A stretch of 64,000 nt of DNA from Rhodospirillaceae bacterium (lineage in GTDB: Bacteria > Pseudomonadota > Alphaproteobacteria > DSM-16000 > Inquilinaceae), in the NCBI GenBank assembly GCA_020638575.1, contig JACKIH010000003.1:3893001-3957000 (forward strand). The letters are read 5' to 3'. The translations under genes and the position numbers were made by a program. Below the pieces are notes generated by a model. That model was given only the letters and a program-made list of their open reading frames with translations, searched no databases and was not told the DNA's origin. Shown here in pieces: positions 37,678-47,000 of the stretch. The stretch's first letter is position 1, and every line of letters begins with the position of its first letter.

Positions 37678-39553
37678 GGGCGGTGTCCTCGCGCTCAGGG
37701 GCGGCCGGCAGGGTGAGCACAATGCAGGTCGACCAGCCCGGCGGTGGATCGGCGAGGGCGACGGTGCCGCCATGGGCTTCGGCGATGCGGGCGACAATGG
37801 CGAGCCCGAGCCCGGTGCCCGCCGCATCGCCGCTGACGAAGGGCTGGAACAGGCTGTCGCGCAGGTCGTCCGGCACGCCACAGCCGCCGTCGCTGAACTC
37901 GATGCGGAGCCACCCGTCCGCCACCGGTTCGGCGCCAACCCGCACCCGCGGTGCAGCACTGCCGGCCGCCGCCATGGCATTGGCCAGCAGGTTGGCGAAG
38001 ACGCGGCGCAGGCGGTGGGCATCGGCCTCCACGGTGAGGCCGGGTGGCAGGTCGAGCGTGAGGTCGAGACCGGGGAGGCCGAGGGCGGCGGTCTCCACCA
38101 TCTCCCGCAGATCGACCGATGCCGGCTCCACCTTCCAGGCGCTGGCATAGTCCAGCAGGTCGGCGATCAGCCGGTCCATGCGGCCGAGCTGGTTGCGGAT
38201 CTCGCCGCGGATGTCCGCGTCGGCCCCGGCTGCGGCCATGGCGATGGTGTTGAGCGGGTTGCGCAGGTCGTGGGCGACCGTGGCGGCGAGCTGCCCAAGC
38301 TCCGCCAGATGGGCCTGGCGGCGCCGCGTTTCGGCTTCCGCCACGAAGGCGAGCGCGCGGTCCAGCCGGTCCGCGGCGTCGCGCAGCAGCCCGGCGAACA
38401 CCAAGGCGGCCTGGCGGGGACCGGGCGGTGCATCGCTCCATCCCGCCAGATCGCAATGCCAGTATGAACCCGAGCGGCGGCAGAGCAGGGCGGGCCGGTC
38501 GCCGCTTGCCGTACCGCCCACTGCCGCCGGTGCGATGGCCACCGCCACGGGCTGGTGGAACTGGGCGATCAGCAGGGTGCGCGCCGTCGCCGCCAGGCTG
38601 TCCCAATCGCTGGCCCGTTCCAGCTCCTTGCGCCAGGCTTCCGCGGTGGCCGGGCTCACCTGGCCGCCGGGGAACACCAGGCGGTCGGCGAGGCGGCGCA
38701 GCGGCGTGGCCAGCACCAGGGCGGAGAGCAGCACCAGCGCCAGCCCGGCCCAGGTTTCCACCGGGCCGATGCCCAGGGGCTGGATCGCCCCGAGGGTCGC
38801 AGCCAAGCCACCCAGCCCGGCCAGCGCCACCCCCAGTACCAGCACCAGCAGGATCCAGGTGACGGTGCGGCGCGCCCACACATTCACCGCCATCAGCCGG
38901 TAGCGTAGCACGGCGAAGGTCATGCCCGCCCCGAACAGCGGCAGCAACAGCACCGGCCACGGGTCGCCGTCGATCGCCAGGGCGGGGAAGGCAAGCCCGC
39001 TGCAGGCGGCGAGACCGAGCATGCTCGCCCCCAGCACCAGGGCGATCTGGCGGCGCAGCAAGGCCGGCAAGGGGTGGTGCAGGCTCAGCCCCAGATGGAG
39101 GAAGGCGGCCGCCGCCAGCCCGGCCCCGGCCACCGCGACGACGTAGCCGCCGCTGGCGGGCAGGAAGGCCGCAGCGAAGCCGCGCCACGGCGCCACTGCG
39201 CCGATGCCCAGCGCAAAGCCGATGGCGGTGGCGGCAAGGGCGAGGACGTAGCCCCAGGCCGCGGCCCAGCGCGGCAGCCCGCCGCAGGCCGGCCGCACGA
39301 AACTGAGGGCGAAGTGCAAATACGTGGCGGGTGGCAGGGCGGCGATGCCGAACAGGGGCAGGGCGAAGGTGCTGGCCGCCTCTCCCCACACCGCCAGGGA
39401 AAGCGGGCCGCAGGAGAAGATGCCGACGCCGGCAATGAACGCCGTCAGCGGCCGGCCGCCAGGCACCGGCCCGGCATGGCGTGCCAGCAGCCACGCCAGC
39501 GCGAAGCTGGTGGCGACGGTGACGAGCAGCGATGCGGCATAGGCGGCAACCAT
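37670..39553 (-). CDS. Multi-helix membrane sensor histidine kinase (partner of NtrC-type regulator)
   Basis: A 627-residue kinase. The N-terminal 300 residues hold about nine hydrophobic helices, starting with a seven-helix-type sensor region, so it probably senses a membrane-soluble or envelope signal. A GAF-like segment (about 315-390) precedes HisKA, with the His in LAATVAHDLRNPLNTIAMA (about 430), and an ATPase domain with ANLLANAMAAAG, DGGCGVPDDLRD and GTGLGLAIV. GGGAG lies 7 bases before the ATG. The H-box VAHDLRNPLN is of NtrB type, fitting its overlap with the sigma-54 activator. It resembles PrsK-like architecture, but no PEP-CTERM genes are visible. Confidence 0.87.
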
Positions 39554-39613
39554 CGCGGCGCTCCCGGCAGCGACCGATCCTGTCTCCGAACTTTACAGCC
39601 GATCCGGGTGGAC

Positions 39614-39630
39614 TGTTAACGCTGTTTACA
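39614..39630 (+). promoter_or_regulatory. Candidate enhancer site for the NtrC-type regulator
   Basis: TGTTAACGCTGTTTACA is a palindrome of form TGT-N-AAC-N3-GTT-N-ACA. Its centre is about 73 bases upstream of the -24 element at 39695 and about 100 bases upstream of the predicted transcription start, the usual place for enhancer sites of sigma-54 activators. Binding by the regulator at 36304 is inferred from position only. Confidence 0.45.
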
Positions 39631-39693
39631 TGCCGCCACCGGTTGTCCCGGAAAGCATGCGAGTTTTCAGATGGTTACCAATGGTCGGTTCGC

Positions 39694-39709
39694 TGGCATG
39701 GGCGATGCA
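39694..39709 (+). promoter_or_regulatory. Sigma-54 (-24/-12) promoter of the 39801 operon
   Basis: TGGCATGGGCGATGCA matches the sigma-54 consensus TGGCACG-N4-TTGCA at all but two consensus positions, with the essential GG (39695-39696) and GC (39707-39708) at correct spacing. Transcription would start near 39720, about 80 bases before the first gene. It lies in the gap opposite the kinase/NtrC-type regulator pair. Confidence 0.6.
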
Positions 39710-39800
39710 ACCGTGGGCAACGCAACGGTCGGTTCGCCGCCGCTCCCGTGGCGCTTCAACCGACCGAGATACGGCATTTCCCATGGAAAAGGAGTTCGTG

Positions 39801-40238
39801 ATGCCCGAAATGCAGGAACTGTTGATGGCGCTGCTGGCCGCGGCCTCAGTAGGCGCCGCCGCGTCCGGCGCGCTCTATGTGCCGCTGCGGCGGGTGGTGC
39901 GGCTGCTCTGCGGCACCGACGAGGCGGCGGCGTTCTGGACCAGCTATTCGGTGCTGTTCCTGCTGGTGCTGCCCATCCTGGGCGTGGCCTGGACCACCTG
40001 GACCGGCAATCCCTCCAGCACGCCGGCCGATGCGCTCGGCCGCACCCTCAGCTACGCCCTGGCTGGCCTGGTCGCGGCCCTGCTGACCATCGGCATGGCG
40101 GTGATGAAGGGCGTGCGGTTCGAGCAGCAGCAGCTTCGCGGCGAGCGCGACAAACAGCCCGCCGATCCGTGGCAGGGTCAGCCGGGCGACGCGCTGGCGG
40201 CCGATCCGGATGTGGCCGAGCAGGGCACGGCATCATGA
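39801..40238 (+). CDS. Small membrane protein, first gene of the sigma-54-linked operon
   Basis: A 145-residue protein with three hydrophobic segments (MALLAAASVGAAASGALYV, YSVLFLLVLPILGVAWTTW and LAGLVAALLTIGMAVMK) and a polar Gln/Asp-rich C-terminus. AAAAGGAG, 6 bases upstream, selects the ATG at 39801 over the one at 39783. I do not recognise the family. It overlaps the SDR gene by 4 bases. It could be the subunit that the two-component system primarily controls. Confidence 0.72.
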   Translation: MPEMQELLMALLAAASVGAAASGALYVPLRRVVRLLCGTDEAAAFWTSYSVLFLLVLPILGVAWTTWTGNPSSTPADALGRTLSYALAGLVAALLTIGMAVMKGVRFEQQQLRGERDKQPADPWQGQPGDALAADPDVAEQGTAS

Positions 40239-41521
40239 GAGTGCTGGTGGTCGGAGCCGGCGGCTTCATCGGCCGCCACGTCGTCCGGGCCCTGGGGGAG
40301 GCTGGCCACACGGTGCGGCCGGCCGGCCCCAACCCCCAGCGGCTCGCCCGCCTGTTCCCCGGCCTGGAGCCCGTCAAGGCCGACTTGGCGACCGACGATG
40401 CAGCGGCTTGGCGGGCGCGGCTGTTGGGCATCGACGCCGTGGTCAACGCCGCCGGGCTGATCCGCGACACCCGCGCGCGCTCGTTCCGCCGGGTGCATAC
40501 CGAGGGGCCGATCGCCCTGTTCGATGCCTGCCTGGCGGCTGGCGTGCGGCGGGTGATCCAGATCTCTGCCCTCGGGGCCGATGGCGCGGCGGATACGGGC
40601 TATCACCGCAGCAAGTGGGCGGCAGATCACCACCTGCTGGCCCTCGACCCCTCCGGCGAGCGGCTGGAGGCGACGGTGCTGCGCCCGTCGCTGGTGATCG
40701 GGCCGGGCGGGGCCAGCACCGCGCTGTTCGCCCTGCTGGCCGCTCTGCCGCTGCCGCCGCGCCTCGGTCCCGGCACCTGGCAGGTCCAGCCGATCGGCGT
40801 GGAGGACTTGGCACGGGTGGTGGTGGCCCTGATGGTGGCGGAGGGCGTGCGGGTGCTGGACGCGGTGGGACCGCAGCCGGAAACCACCGATGCCATCACC
40901 CTGGCTTTGCGTACCTGGATGGGCTTGCCGAAGCGCCCGTTGCTGCCGCTGCCCGCCCCGCTGCTGGCAGTGGCGGCCCGCTTCGGCGACCGCTTCGGCT
41001 CCGGTGCCGTCACCACCGAGAGCCTGACCATGCTGCGCCGGGGCAACACCGCCGCCGTCGCTCCCCTGGTGGCGGCGACGGGCATCACGCCGCGCCCGCT
41101 GGCCGACCAGATCGCGGCCCTGCCGGACCCGCAGGCGACCCTGCGGCGCGCCCGGATGGAGGCGCTGCGGCCTCTGTTGCGCTGGTCCATCGCGCTGATG
41201 TGGCTGTGGACCTGCGTCGTCTCGCTGGTCTTCTGGCCGTTTGCCGACAGCCAGGACCTGGTCGCCCGCGTCGGCCTCACCGGCACGCTGGGCATCGCCG
41301 CCATCGTCGCCGCCGCGGTGTGGGACGGCGCGCTGGGCCTGGCGCTGGCGGTGGGGTGGCGGCCGGTGGCGGTGTGCTGGGCCATGCTGGCCACCATGGC
41401 GGGGTTCACCGCCGTCATCTCCCTGTGGCTGCCGGACTTCTGGCTGCACCCCATGGCGCCGGTGGCGAAGAACCTGCCCGTCGCCGCAGCCACGCTGACC
41501 CTGATCGCGCTGGAGGCATAG
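40235..41521 (+). CDS. SDR-type NAD(P)-binding protein fused to DoxX-like membrane domain
   Basis: A 428-residue fusion. Residues 1-290 are an atypical short-chain dehydrogenase with the NAD(P) motif VLVVGAGGFIGRHVVRALGEAGH, INAAGLIRD-type stretch VVNAAGLIRD and an active-site-like YHRSKWAADH (Y-x3-K). Residues about 300-428 form four helices of a DoxX-like domain (LRWSIALMWLWTCVVSLVFWP onward). Such SDR/DoxX proteins occur in proteobacteria next to DUF2269 genes, as here (5-base gap). A membrane-linked redox role is likely; substrate unknown. Confidence 0.82.
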   Translation: MRVLVVGAGGFIGRHVVRALGEAGHTVRPAGPNPQRLARLFPGLEPVKADLATDDAAAWRARLLGIDAVVNAAGLIRDTRARSFRRVHTEGPIALFDACLAAGVRRVIQISALGADGAADTGYHRSKWAADHHLLALDPSGERLEATVLRPSLVIGPGGASTALFALLAALPLPPRLGPGTWQVQPIGVEDLARVVVALMVAEGVRVLDAVGPQPETTDAITLALRTWMGLPKRPLLPLPAPLLAVAARFGDRFGSGAVTTESLTMLRRGNTAAVAPLVAATGITPRPLADQIAALPDPQATLRRARMEALRPLLRWSIALMWLWTCVVSLVFWPFADSQDLVARVGLTGTLGIAAIVAAAVWDGALGLALAVGWRPVAVCWAMLATMAGFTAVISLWLPDFWLHPMAPVAKNLPVAAATLTLIALEA

Positions 41522-41526
41522 GTGCC

Positions 41527-41994
41527 ATGGACAGCTACCTGCTGCTGAAGACCGTCCACATCCTCAGCGCCACGGTGCTGTTCGGCACCGGTCTCGGCAC
41601 CGCCTTCCACATGTGGATGACCCACCTGAGCGGCAACCTGGACGCCATCGTGGTGGCCAGCCGCAACACCGTGCGGGCGGACTGGATGTTCACCACGCCC
41701 GCGGTGGTGATCCAGCCGCTCACCGGCATTTTGATGATCCGCGAGGCGGGGTTCGATCCGTGGTCGGATTGGATCGTCGTCTCCACCGGGCTCTACCTTC
41801 TGGCCGGTGCCTGCTGGCTGCCGGTGGTATGGCTGCAGATGCGCATGCACGCGCTCGCCAAGGCCGCCCAGCGGGCCGGAACGGACCTGCCGCCGCTCTA
41901 CCACCGCTATGTCAGGATCTGGTTTGCGCTCGGCTGGCCCGCCTTCCTCGGCGTGCTGGTGGTCTTCCACCTGATGGTGAGCAAGGCGGTGTGA
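41527..41994 (+). CDS. DUF2269 family integral membrane protein
   Basis: A 155-residue protein with four hydrophobic helices. YLLLKTVHILSATVLFGTGLGTAFHMW and RADWMFTTPAVVIQPLTGILMI are typical of DUF2269, with several His residues at helix ends (VHIL, FHMW, YHRYVR, FHLM) that could bind haem or a metal. It is the last gene of the three-gene unit. Family function is unknown; pairing with the SDR/DoxX fusion suggests a small membrane redox module. Confidence 0.83.
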   Translation: MDSYLLLKTVHILSATVLFGTGLGTAFHMWMTHLSGNLDAIVVASRNTVRADWMFTTPAVVIQPLTGILMIREAGFDPWSDWIVVSTGLYLLAGACWLPVVWLQMRMHALAKAAQRAGTDLPPLYHRYVRIWFALGWPAFLGVLVVFHLMVSKAV

Positions 41995-42093
41995 GATGCC
42001 GGCGCGCCACCACGCTCCCGATGCCATTGCCATCGCAGTGCAACTTGCGCCACATGGGGGGACGCGTCGCAACATGGCGGATGAGGAGAGGAC

Positions 42094-43035
42094 ATGGCGC
42101 AGGCAACGAGCGGACAGATGGCGCTGCCCAGGCGGGTGCGGATCGTCGAGGTGGGGCCGCGGGACGGCCTGCAGAACGAGCCGACCGCCGTCTCCGTCGA
42201 CGTCAAGGTCGAACTCATCGAACGGCTCGTCGCCGCCGGGCTGACGGTGGTGGAAGCCGGCGCCTTCGTCTCCCCCAAATGGGTGCCGCAGATGGCCGCC
42301 AGTGCCGAGGTGCTGGCGCGCCTGCCGAAGGGCGGCGATGTGCGCTTCCCCGTCCTGGTGCCCAACGACAAGGGGCTCGACCAGGCGCTGGGAGCCGGCG
42401 CCACGGAAATCGCCGTGTTCGGCGCCGCCAGCGAAGGCTTCAGCCGCAAGAACATCAACTGCACCATTGCCGAGAGCCTGGATCGCTTCCGCCCGGTGGT
42501 GGAACGCGCCACCGCCGCCGGCGTGCTGGTGCGCGGCTACGTGTCCTGCGTGCTCGGCTGCCCCTACGAGGGCGAGGTGGCGCCGGAAAAGGTGGCGGAG
42601 GTGGCGGGCGAGCTGGCCGCCATGGGCTGCTACGAGATCTCGCTGGGCGACACCATCGGCGTCGGCACGCCGGGCAAGGCGGTCGCCATGGTGGAGGCGG
42701 TGGCCCGCAAGGTGCCGGTGGAGCGCCTGGCCGCCCACTTCCACGACACCTACGGCCAGGCGCTCGCCAACCTGCTGGCGGTGATGGGGGCGGGCATCAG
42801 CGTCGTCGACAGCGCGGTCGGCGGCCTCGGCGGCTGCCCCTACGCCAAGGGGGCGACGGGCAACGTGGCCACGGAGGACGTGGTCTACATGCTGAACGGT
42901 TTGGGGGTGGAGAGCGGCGTGGACTTAGGCCGACTGGTGGAGGCCACCCAGTTCATCTGCGGCGTGCTCGGGCGCCCGCCGGCCTCCCGCGTCGCCAGGA
43001 CGCTGCTGGCCCACCAGGCGGCGGCCGCGGCCTGA
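42094..43035 (+). CDS. mvaB: Hydroxymethylglutaryl-CoA lyase
   Basis: A 313-residue cytoplasmic enzyme cleaving HMG-CoA to acetoacetate and acetyl-CoA. Visible motifs: VEVGPRDGLQNEP (catalytic Arg-Asp and metal-binding Asp), EAGAFVSPKWVPQMA, the metal-ligand pair in LAAHFHDTYGQALAN and the lyase signature GGLGGCPYAKGATGNVATED with the catalytic Cys. Length equals the family norm. GAGGAGAGG directly precedes the ATG. It is not accompanied by leucine-degradation genes; instead a TRAP transporter and HMG-CoA reductase follow, which places it in mevalonate breakdown. Confidence 0.95.
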   Translation: MAQATSGQMALPRRVRIVEVGPRDGLQNEPTAVSVDVKVELIERLVAAGLTVVEAGAFVSPKWVPQMAASAEVLARLPKGGDVRFPVLVPNDKGLDQALGAGATEIAVFGAASEGFSRKNINCTIAESLDRFRPVVERATAAGVLVRGYVSCVLGCPYEGEVAPEKVAEVAGELAAMGCYEISLGDTIGVGTPGKAVAMVEAVARKVPVERLAAHFHDTYGQALANLLAVMGAGISVVDSAVGGLGGCPYAKGATGNVATEDVVYMLNGLGVESGVDLGRLVEATQFICGVLGRPPASRVARTLLAHQAAAAA

Positions 43036-43184
43036 TCCTGGCCGCCGGCACATTGAAACGACGGCAGCCGCCCACAGGACGGACGGTTGCCGTGCACCTG
43101 CAATCACCGACACCGAAAAACGCAACCACAACGGTGCATCGCCGCCTCCATGACGGGGCGGCGGTACCGGTCGCATCGTTAGGG

Positions 43185-43220
43185 TTGACATCGAGTTTCC
43201 TCGGTGTTTCATTACGGAAA
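43185..43220 (+). promoter_or_regulatory. Probable promoter and operator of the regulator-TRAP-mvaA operon
   Basis: TTGACA (43185-43190), 17 bases and TTCATT (43208-43213) form a plausible sigma-70-type promoter. The -10 overlaps a small inverted repeat TTTC-N6-GAAA (43207-43220), a possible operator for the XRE-cupin protein. With this promoter the leader before the ATG at 43226 would be only a few bases, so the true start may instead be the GTG at 43280. Confidence 0.45.
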
Positions 43221-43225
43221 ACCAC

Positions 43226-43915
43226 ATGAAACCAGGAACCGCTGACCGGGCGACCGTTCTTGGGCGAAGGGTGGATCGCGTGAAGGTTCTCGGCACAAGG
43301 CTGCGCAAATGGCGCTTTTCCGTCGGCATGACACTGGCCGACGCCGCCGCTCGCGTGGGGATTTCAAAGGGTTACCTGTCGCGCATCGAAAACGGCATCG
43401 CCTCGCCGTCGATTGCCGTTCTCAACCAGTTGAGTGCTGCGTATGGCGCGCCGCTGTCCAAGCTGATGGAGACCGGCGGTGTCGGCGCCGCCGTGTCCGT
43501 GGTGCGGGCCAGCGAGCGGCTGCCGATCAACCGCGACGGCGGCGAACACGGCTACCAGTATGCGTTGGTCAACCACCGCATGGCCGACCGGCGGGCCGAG
43601 TGCTTCGTCGTCGACATGCCGCCGGTGGAAGAAGCCATTCCCATGTTCACCCATGCCGGCGAGGAGATGTTCTTCATCCTCTCCGGGCGTGTGCGGTTCG
43701 TCTACGGCGGGGTGGAGCACATCCTGGAAGCAGGCGACTGCATCTATTTCGACGCCACCGTCGAACATCGCGGCCTTGCCCATGGCGGGGCGCCGGCAAC
43801 CGCGCTTGCGGTGATCGTGCCGCCGGCGACTGCCCAAGAGCAGGAAAAGGGGGTGGAGGAAACACCCCCCGACACTGGTGACTTGAAGGAGGAAACACAG
43901 AAATGCGCAAGCTGA
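43226..43915 (+). CDS. XRE-cupin transcriptional regulator
   Basis: A 229-residue regulator: helix-turn-helix at about 22-78 (LGTRLRKWRFSVGMTLADAAARVGISKGYLSRIENGIASPSI) and a C-terminal cupin barrel (about 110-200, MFTHAGEEMFFILSGRVRFVYGGVEHILEAGDCIYFDATVEHRG) that normally binds a small effector. The start may be the ATG at 43226 or the GTG at 43280, which has a better ribosome site and begins just before the DNA-binding domain. It overlaps the TRAP binding-protein gene by 13 bases, so regulator and transporter are cotranscribed. Mevalonate or a CoA-free derivative is a reasonable effector, by context only. Confidence 0.85.
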   Translation: MKPGTADRATVLGRRVDRVKVLGTRLRKWRFSVGMTLADAAARVGISKGYLSRIENGIASPSIAVLNQLSAAYGAPLSKLMETGGVGAAVSVVRASERLPINRDGGEHGYQYALVNHRMADRRAECFVVDMPPVEEAIPMFTHAGEEMFFILSGRVRFVYGGVEHILEAGDCIYFDATVEHRGLAHGGAPATALAVIVPPATAQEQEKGVEETPPDTGDLKEETQKCAS

Positions 43916-44919
43916 CCGTTTTGGCGGGGGGCGTCGCCCTGGCCGCTCTGACCGCCGGTACCGTCTCCGCCCAGGAAGACGTGACCTGGCGTATGCAGGC
44001 CCTGTGGGATGCCAACACCACGCCCTATGAGTTCGAGCAGCGGTTCGTCGACCGCGTTGCCGAGCTGACCGATGGCCACTTCCAGATCACCTTGTATTCC
44101 GGCGGCCAGCTCGTGCCCGCGGCCGAGGCGTTCGAGGCGGTCCAGGAAGGCGCCTTCGAGTTGATGAAGACCTTCGAGGGTTACGAAGCCGGGACCGTGC
44201 CGGCCTTCTACTTCACCAGCACCGTGCCGTTCGGCTTCGAGACGCCGGACCAGATGTCGACCTGGTTCTATGAACTGGGCGGCCTGGAAATGGTCCAGGA
44301 GGCGTACACCCCCTACGGCATGCACTACATCGCCCCGACCATCTATGGCCAGGAGCCGATCCACGCCACCTTCCCCATCGAAAGCCTGGCGGACATGGAC
44401 GGCCGCATCGGCCGCTTCGTCGGCCTGGCCGGGCAGGTGATGGCGGCCTTCGGCGTCAACGTCACGCCGATGGCGACCGGCGAGGTCTATTCCTCGCTGG
44501 AACGCGGTGTCATCGAATTCGCCGACCGCGGCGACCTGACCGCCAATCTGGAAGCCGGGCTGGCCGAGGTGGCGGACTACATCATCCTGCCGGGCGTGCA
44601 CCAGCCGGTGACGGCGACCGCCTACGTCGCCAACCAGGAAGCCTGGGACGCGCTGCCGCGCAGCTACCAGGCGGCCCTGGAAGTGGCGGCCCGCGAGATC
44701 TCCGGTGCGCTGCGTGAGCACATCATGGTGCAGGACGGGATCGCCCTGGCAGCCTATGAGGAAGCCGGCGTCGAAGTGATCTATCTGGATCCTGAAGACG
44801 TGGCGGCCGGTCGCGAGGTGGCGGAAGGCGCCTGGCGTGCCGCGGCCGGCGACGACGAACTGGCCAACCGGATCCTGGATAGCCAGATCGCATTCATGCA
44901 GCAGCTCGGCCTGCTGTAG
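43903..44919 (+). CDS. dctP: TRAP transporter substrate-binding protein (DctP family)
   Basis: A 338-residue periplasmic binding protein with a signal peptide MRKLTVLAGGVALAALTAGTVSAQ. DctP-family features: VTWRMQALWDANTTPYEFEQRFVDRVAELTDGHFQITLYSGGQLVP and DGRIGRFVGLAGQVMAAFGVNVTPMATGEVYSSLERGVIEFAD, where the Arg of GRFVG is the expected carboxylate clamp. AAGGAGG lies before the ATG. TRAP systems import organic acids with sodium; the genes on both sides handle HMG-CoA, so mevalonate is the best guess for its ligand. A stable hairpin follows the stop. Confidence 0.92.
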   Translation: MRKLTVLAGGVALAALTAGTVSAQEDVTWRMQALWDANTTPYEFEQRFVDRVAELTDGHFQITLYSGGQLVPAAEAFEAVQEGAFELMKTFEGYEAGTVPAFYFTSTVPFGFETPDQMSTWFYELGGLEMVQEAYTPYGMHYIAPTIYGQEPIHATFPIESLADMDGRIGRFVGLAGQVMAAFGVNVTPMATGEVYSSLERGVIEFADRGDLTANLEAGLAEVADYIILPGVHQPVTATAYVANQEAWDALPRSYQAALEVAAREISGALREHIMVQDGIALAAYEEAGVEVIYLDPEDVAAGREVAEGAWRAAAGDDELANRILDSQIAFMQQLGLL

Positions 44920-44931
44920 TTCGAGGCGACG

Positions 44932-44959
44932 GCGGGTGCCCGGTTGTCCGGGTGCCCGC
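44932..44959 (+). other. Intercistronic hairpin after dctP
   Basis: GCGGG-TG-CCCGG-TTGT-CCGGG-TG-CCCGC forms two 5-bp GC stems separated by a TG/TG internal loop, 13 bases after the dctP stop and with no T run. Such structures in the gap after a binding-protein gene commonly protect its mRNA and raise its dose over the permease genes. The rest of the 183-base gap holds no gene. Confidence 0.55.
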
Positions 44960-45102
44960 TGCGGGGCCGCGTCCGTACGCGAAGGGGCTGTGCGGGCGCG
45001 CGTCCCCCTGCGCGATGAGCCCTGCGTGACCCCTGTGTGACCCCGCCCGGCCGTCGCTGACGGCCCCGCGTCGGCCGTCCCTCGGTCTCCTGAGGACCCG
45101 AC

Positions 45103-45654
45103 ATGACCCTTGAAGCCCTCGTCGCGAAGGCTTGCCGCACCGTCACCGCGTTCAATCGCGCAGTGGCGCTGGTGGCCTCGGCGCTGGTCGTCGCGATGGT
45201 CGCGATGATCTGCTACGAGGTCGTGGTGCGCTATGCCTTCGATGCACCCACTGTCTGGGCGATCGAATTGGCGCGGCTGCTGCTGGGGCCGTATTTCCTG
45301 TTGGTCGGCCCGTACATCCTGCATCTCGGCGGGCATGTGAACGTCGACATCTTCTATGCCCGCCTGCCGCGGCGCTGGGCCGGTGCCGTCGACGTGCTGG
45401 TGATCCCGATCATCATCTACTTCGCGGTGATGTTGCTGATCTACAGCGGCCCGCTCGCCATGGCGGCCTACGAGGCGGGGGAAACGTCCACCTCGGCGTG
45501 GAACCCCGTGGTGTGGCCCGCCAAGTTCGCCATGCCGGCGGCCGTGCTGCTGCTGCTGGCCCAGGCGCTGGTGGAATGGGCGCGCGCCATCTGCCGCGCG
45601 CTCGGCCGCGACGATCCCTGTCCGTCGCCGGAGCCCGAGGAGCGTCCGTCATGA
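45103..45654 (+). CDS. dctQ: TRAP transporter small permease (DctQ family)
   Basis: A 183-residue inner-membrane protein with four hydrophobic helices. VALVASALVVAMVAMICYEVVVRYAFDAPTVWAIELARLLLGPYF, including the ExxVRY motif, is the DctQ hallmark; HLGGHVNVDIFYARLPRRW and the VWPAKFAMP segment also fit. It pairs with DctM to form the membrane part of the sodium-dependent importer. It overlaps the large permease gene by 4 bases. Confidence 0.9.
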   Translation: MTLEALVAKACRTVTAFNRAVALVASALVVAMVAMICYEVVVRYAFDAPTVWAIELARLLLGPYFLLVGPYILHLGGHVNVDIFYARLPRRWAGAVDVLVIPIIIYFAVMLLIYSGPLAMAAYEAGETSTSAWNPVVWPAKFAMPAAVLLLLAQALVEWARAICRALGRDDPCPSPEPEERPS

Positions 45655-46967
45655 CCAGCGAATTCACCTTGCTGATCATGTTCTTCGGACTGGTCGGCCT
45701 GATCCTCACCGGGCTACCGCTGGCCTTTGCGCTGGGCGCCCTGGCCATGCTGTTCACGCTGCTTTTGTGGGGGCCGAACGCGCTGGTGATCACGGTGCTG
45801 CAGACCTTCGACACCATGACGTCGGAGGTGCTGCTGGCGATCCCGCTCTACGTCTTCATGGCGGCGCTGCTGCAGCGCTCCGGCATCATCGAAAGCCTCT
45901 ATCGGGCGATGGAGCTGTGGTTCAGCCGGGTGTCGGGCGGGCTTGCCGTGGGCACGGTGGTGATCTGCACCATCATGGCGGCGATGACCGGCATCGTCGG
46001 GGCCGCGGTGGCCGCCATGGGCATCCTCGCCCTGCCGTCGATGCTGAAGCGCGGCTACGACGAAAAGCTGGCGCTCGGCACCATCTGTGCCGGCGGTACC
46101 TTGGGCATCCTCATTCCGCCCTCCGTCATCACCATCGTCTATGCCGTGACGGCGCAGATCTCCGTCGGCCAGATGTTCATCGGCGGCGTGGTGCCGGGCC
46201 TGCTGCTGGCCAGCCTCTATATCGGCTACATCGTGCTGCGTACGCTGATCAGCCCGAAGATGGCGCCGGTGGGCGAGGACGTGGAGCATGCGACCTGGCG
46301 GGTGCGGGTGCGCGCGCTGAGCGCCCTGGTCCTGCCCACACTGATCATCATCGGCGTGCTCGGGAGCATCTATTTCGGCGTCGCCACGCCGACGGAGGCC
46401 GCCGCCGTCGGTGTCTTCGGCTCGATGATTTCCGCCGCGCTGGAACGCCGGCTCGATGCCGACATGTTCGCCCGCTCGGTGTGGGACGCCGCCCGCGTGT
46501 CGGCGATGATCTTGTGGATCACCATCGGTGCCAAGGCGTTCGTCGCCATCTTCACCGGCACCGGCGGGGCCGACTTTCTGCTGGGCTTCATCGAGGGGCT
46601 GGACGCCAACCGCTACGTGGTGCTGGGCGCCATGATGCTGGTGCTGGTGTTCCTCGGCATGTTCCTCGACGAGATCGGCATCATCCTGCTGTGCGTGCCG
46701 GTGTTCCTGCCGGTCATCCAGTTCCTCGGCTTCGACCTGCTGTGGTTTGGGATCATCTTCCTGATCTCGGCCCAGATGGCCTACATCACACCGCCCTTCG
46801 GCTACACGCTGTTCTACCTGAAGGGCGTGGTGCCGAGATCCATCGGCATGCTGACGATCTACCGCGCCATCGTGCCGTTCTTCATCCTGCAGGTGCTGGG
46901 CCTGCTGATCGCCGTCGCGTTCCCGCAGCTCATCTTGTGGTTGCCGCAACAGATGATCGGCGGGTAG
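45651..46967 (+). CDS. dctM: TRAP transporter large permease (DctM family)
   Basis: A 438-residue inner-membrane transporter with about twelve helices. Typical DctM stretches: GLILTGLPLAFALGALAMLF, TSEVLLAIPLYVFMAALLQRSGI, MTGIVGAAVAAMGILALPSMLKRGYD, GTLGILIPPSVITIVYAV and MAYITPPFGYTLFYLKGV. It carries the sodium-coupled transport path. Start at 45651 overlaps dctQ. HMG-CoA reductase begins 33 bases after its stop. Confidence 0.94.
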   Translation: MTSEFTLLIMFFGLVGLILTGLPLAFALGALAMLFTLLLWGPNALVITVLQTFDTMTSEVLLAIPLYVFMAALLQRSGIIESLYRAMELWFSRVSGGLAVGTVVICTIMAAMTGIVGAAVAAMGILALPSMLKRGYDEKLALGTICAGGTLGILIPPSVITIVYAVTAQISVGQMFIGGVVPGLLLASLYIGYIVLRTLISPKMAPVGEDVEHATWRVRVRALSALVLPTLIIIGVLGSIYFGVATPTEAAAVGVFGSMISAALERRLDADMFARSVWDAARVSAMILWITIGAKAFVAIFTGTGGADFLLGFIEGLDANRYVVLGAMMLVLVFLGMFLDEIGIILLCVPVFLPVIQFLGFDLLWFGIIFLISAQMAYITPPFGYTLFYLKGVVPRSIGMLTIYRAIVPFFILQVLGLLIAVAFPQLILWLPQQMIGG

Positions 46968-47000
46968 CCGAACCGACGAGACCAATTGGGGAGATCCGCC

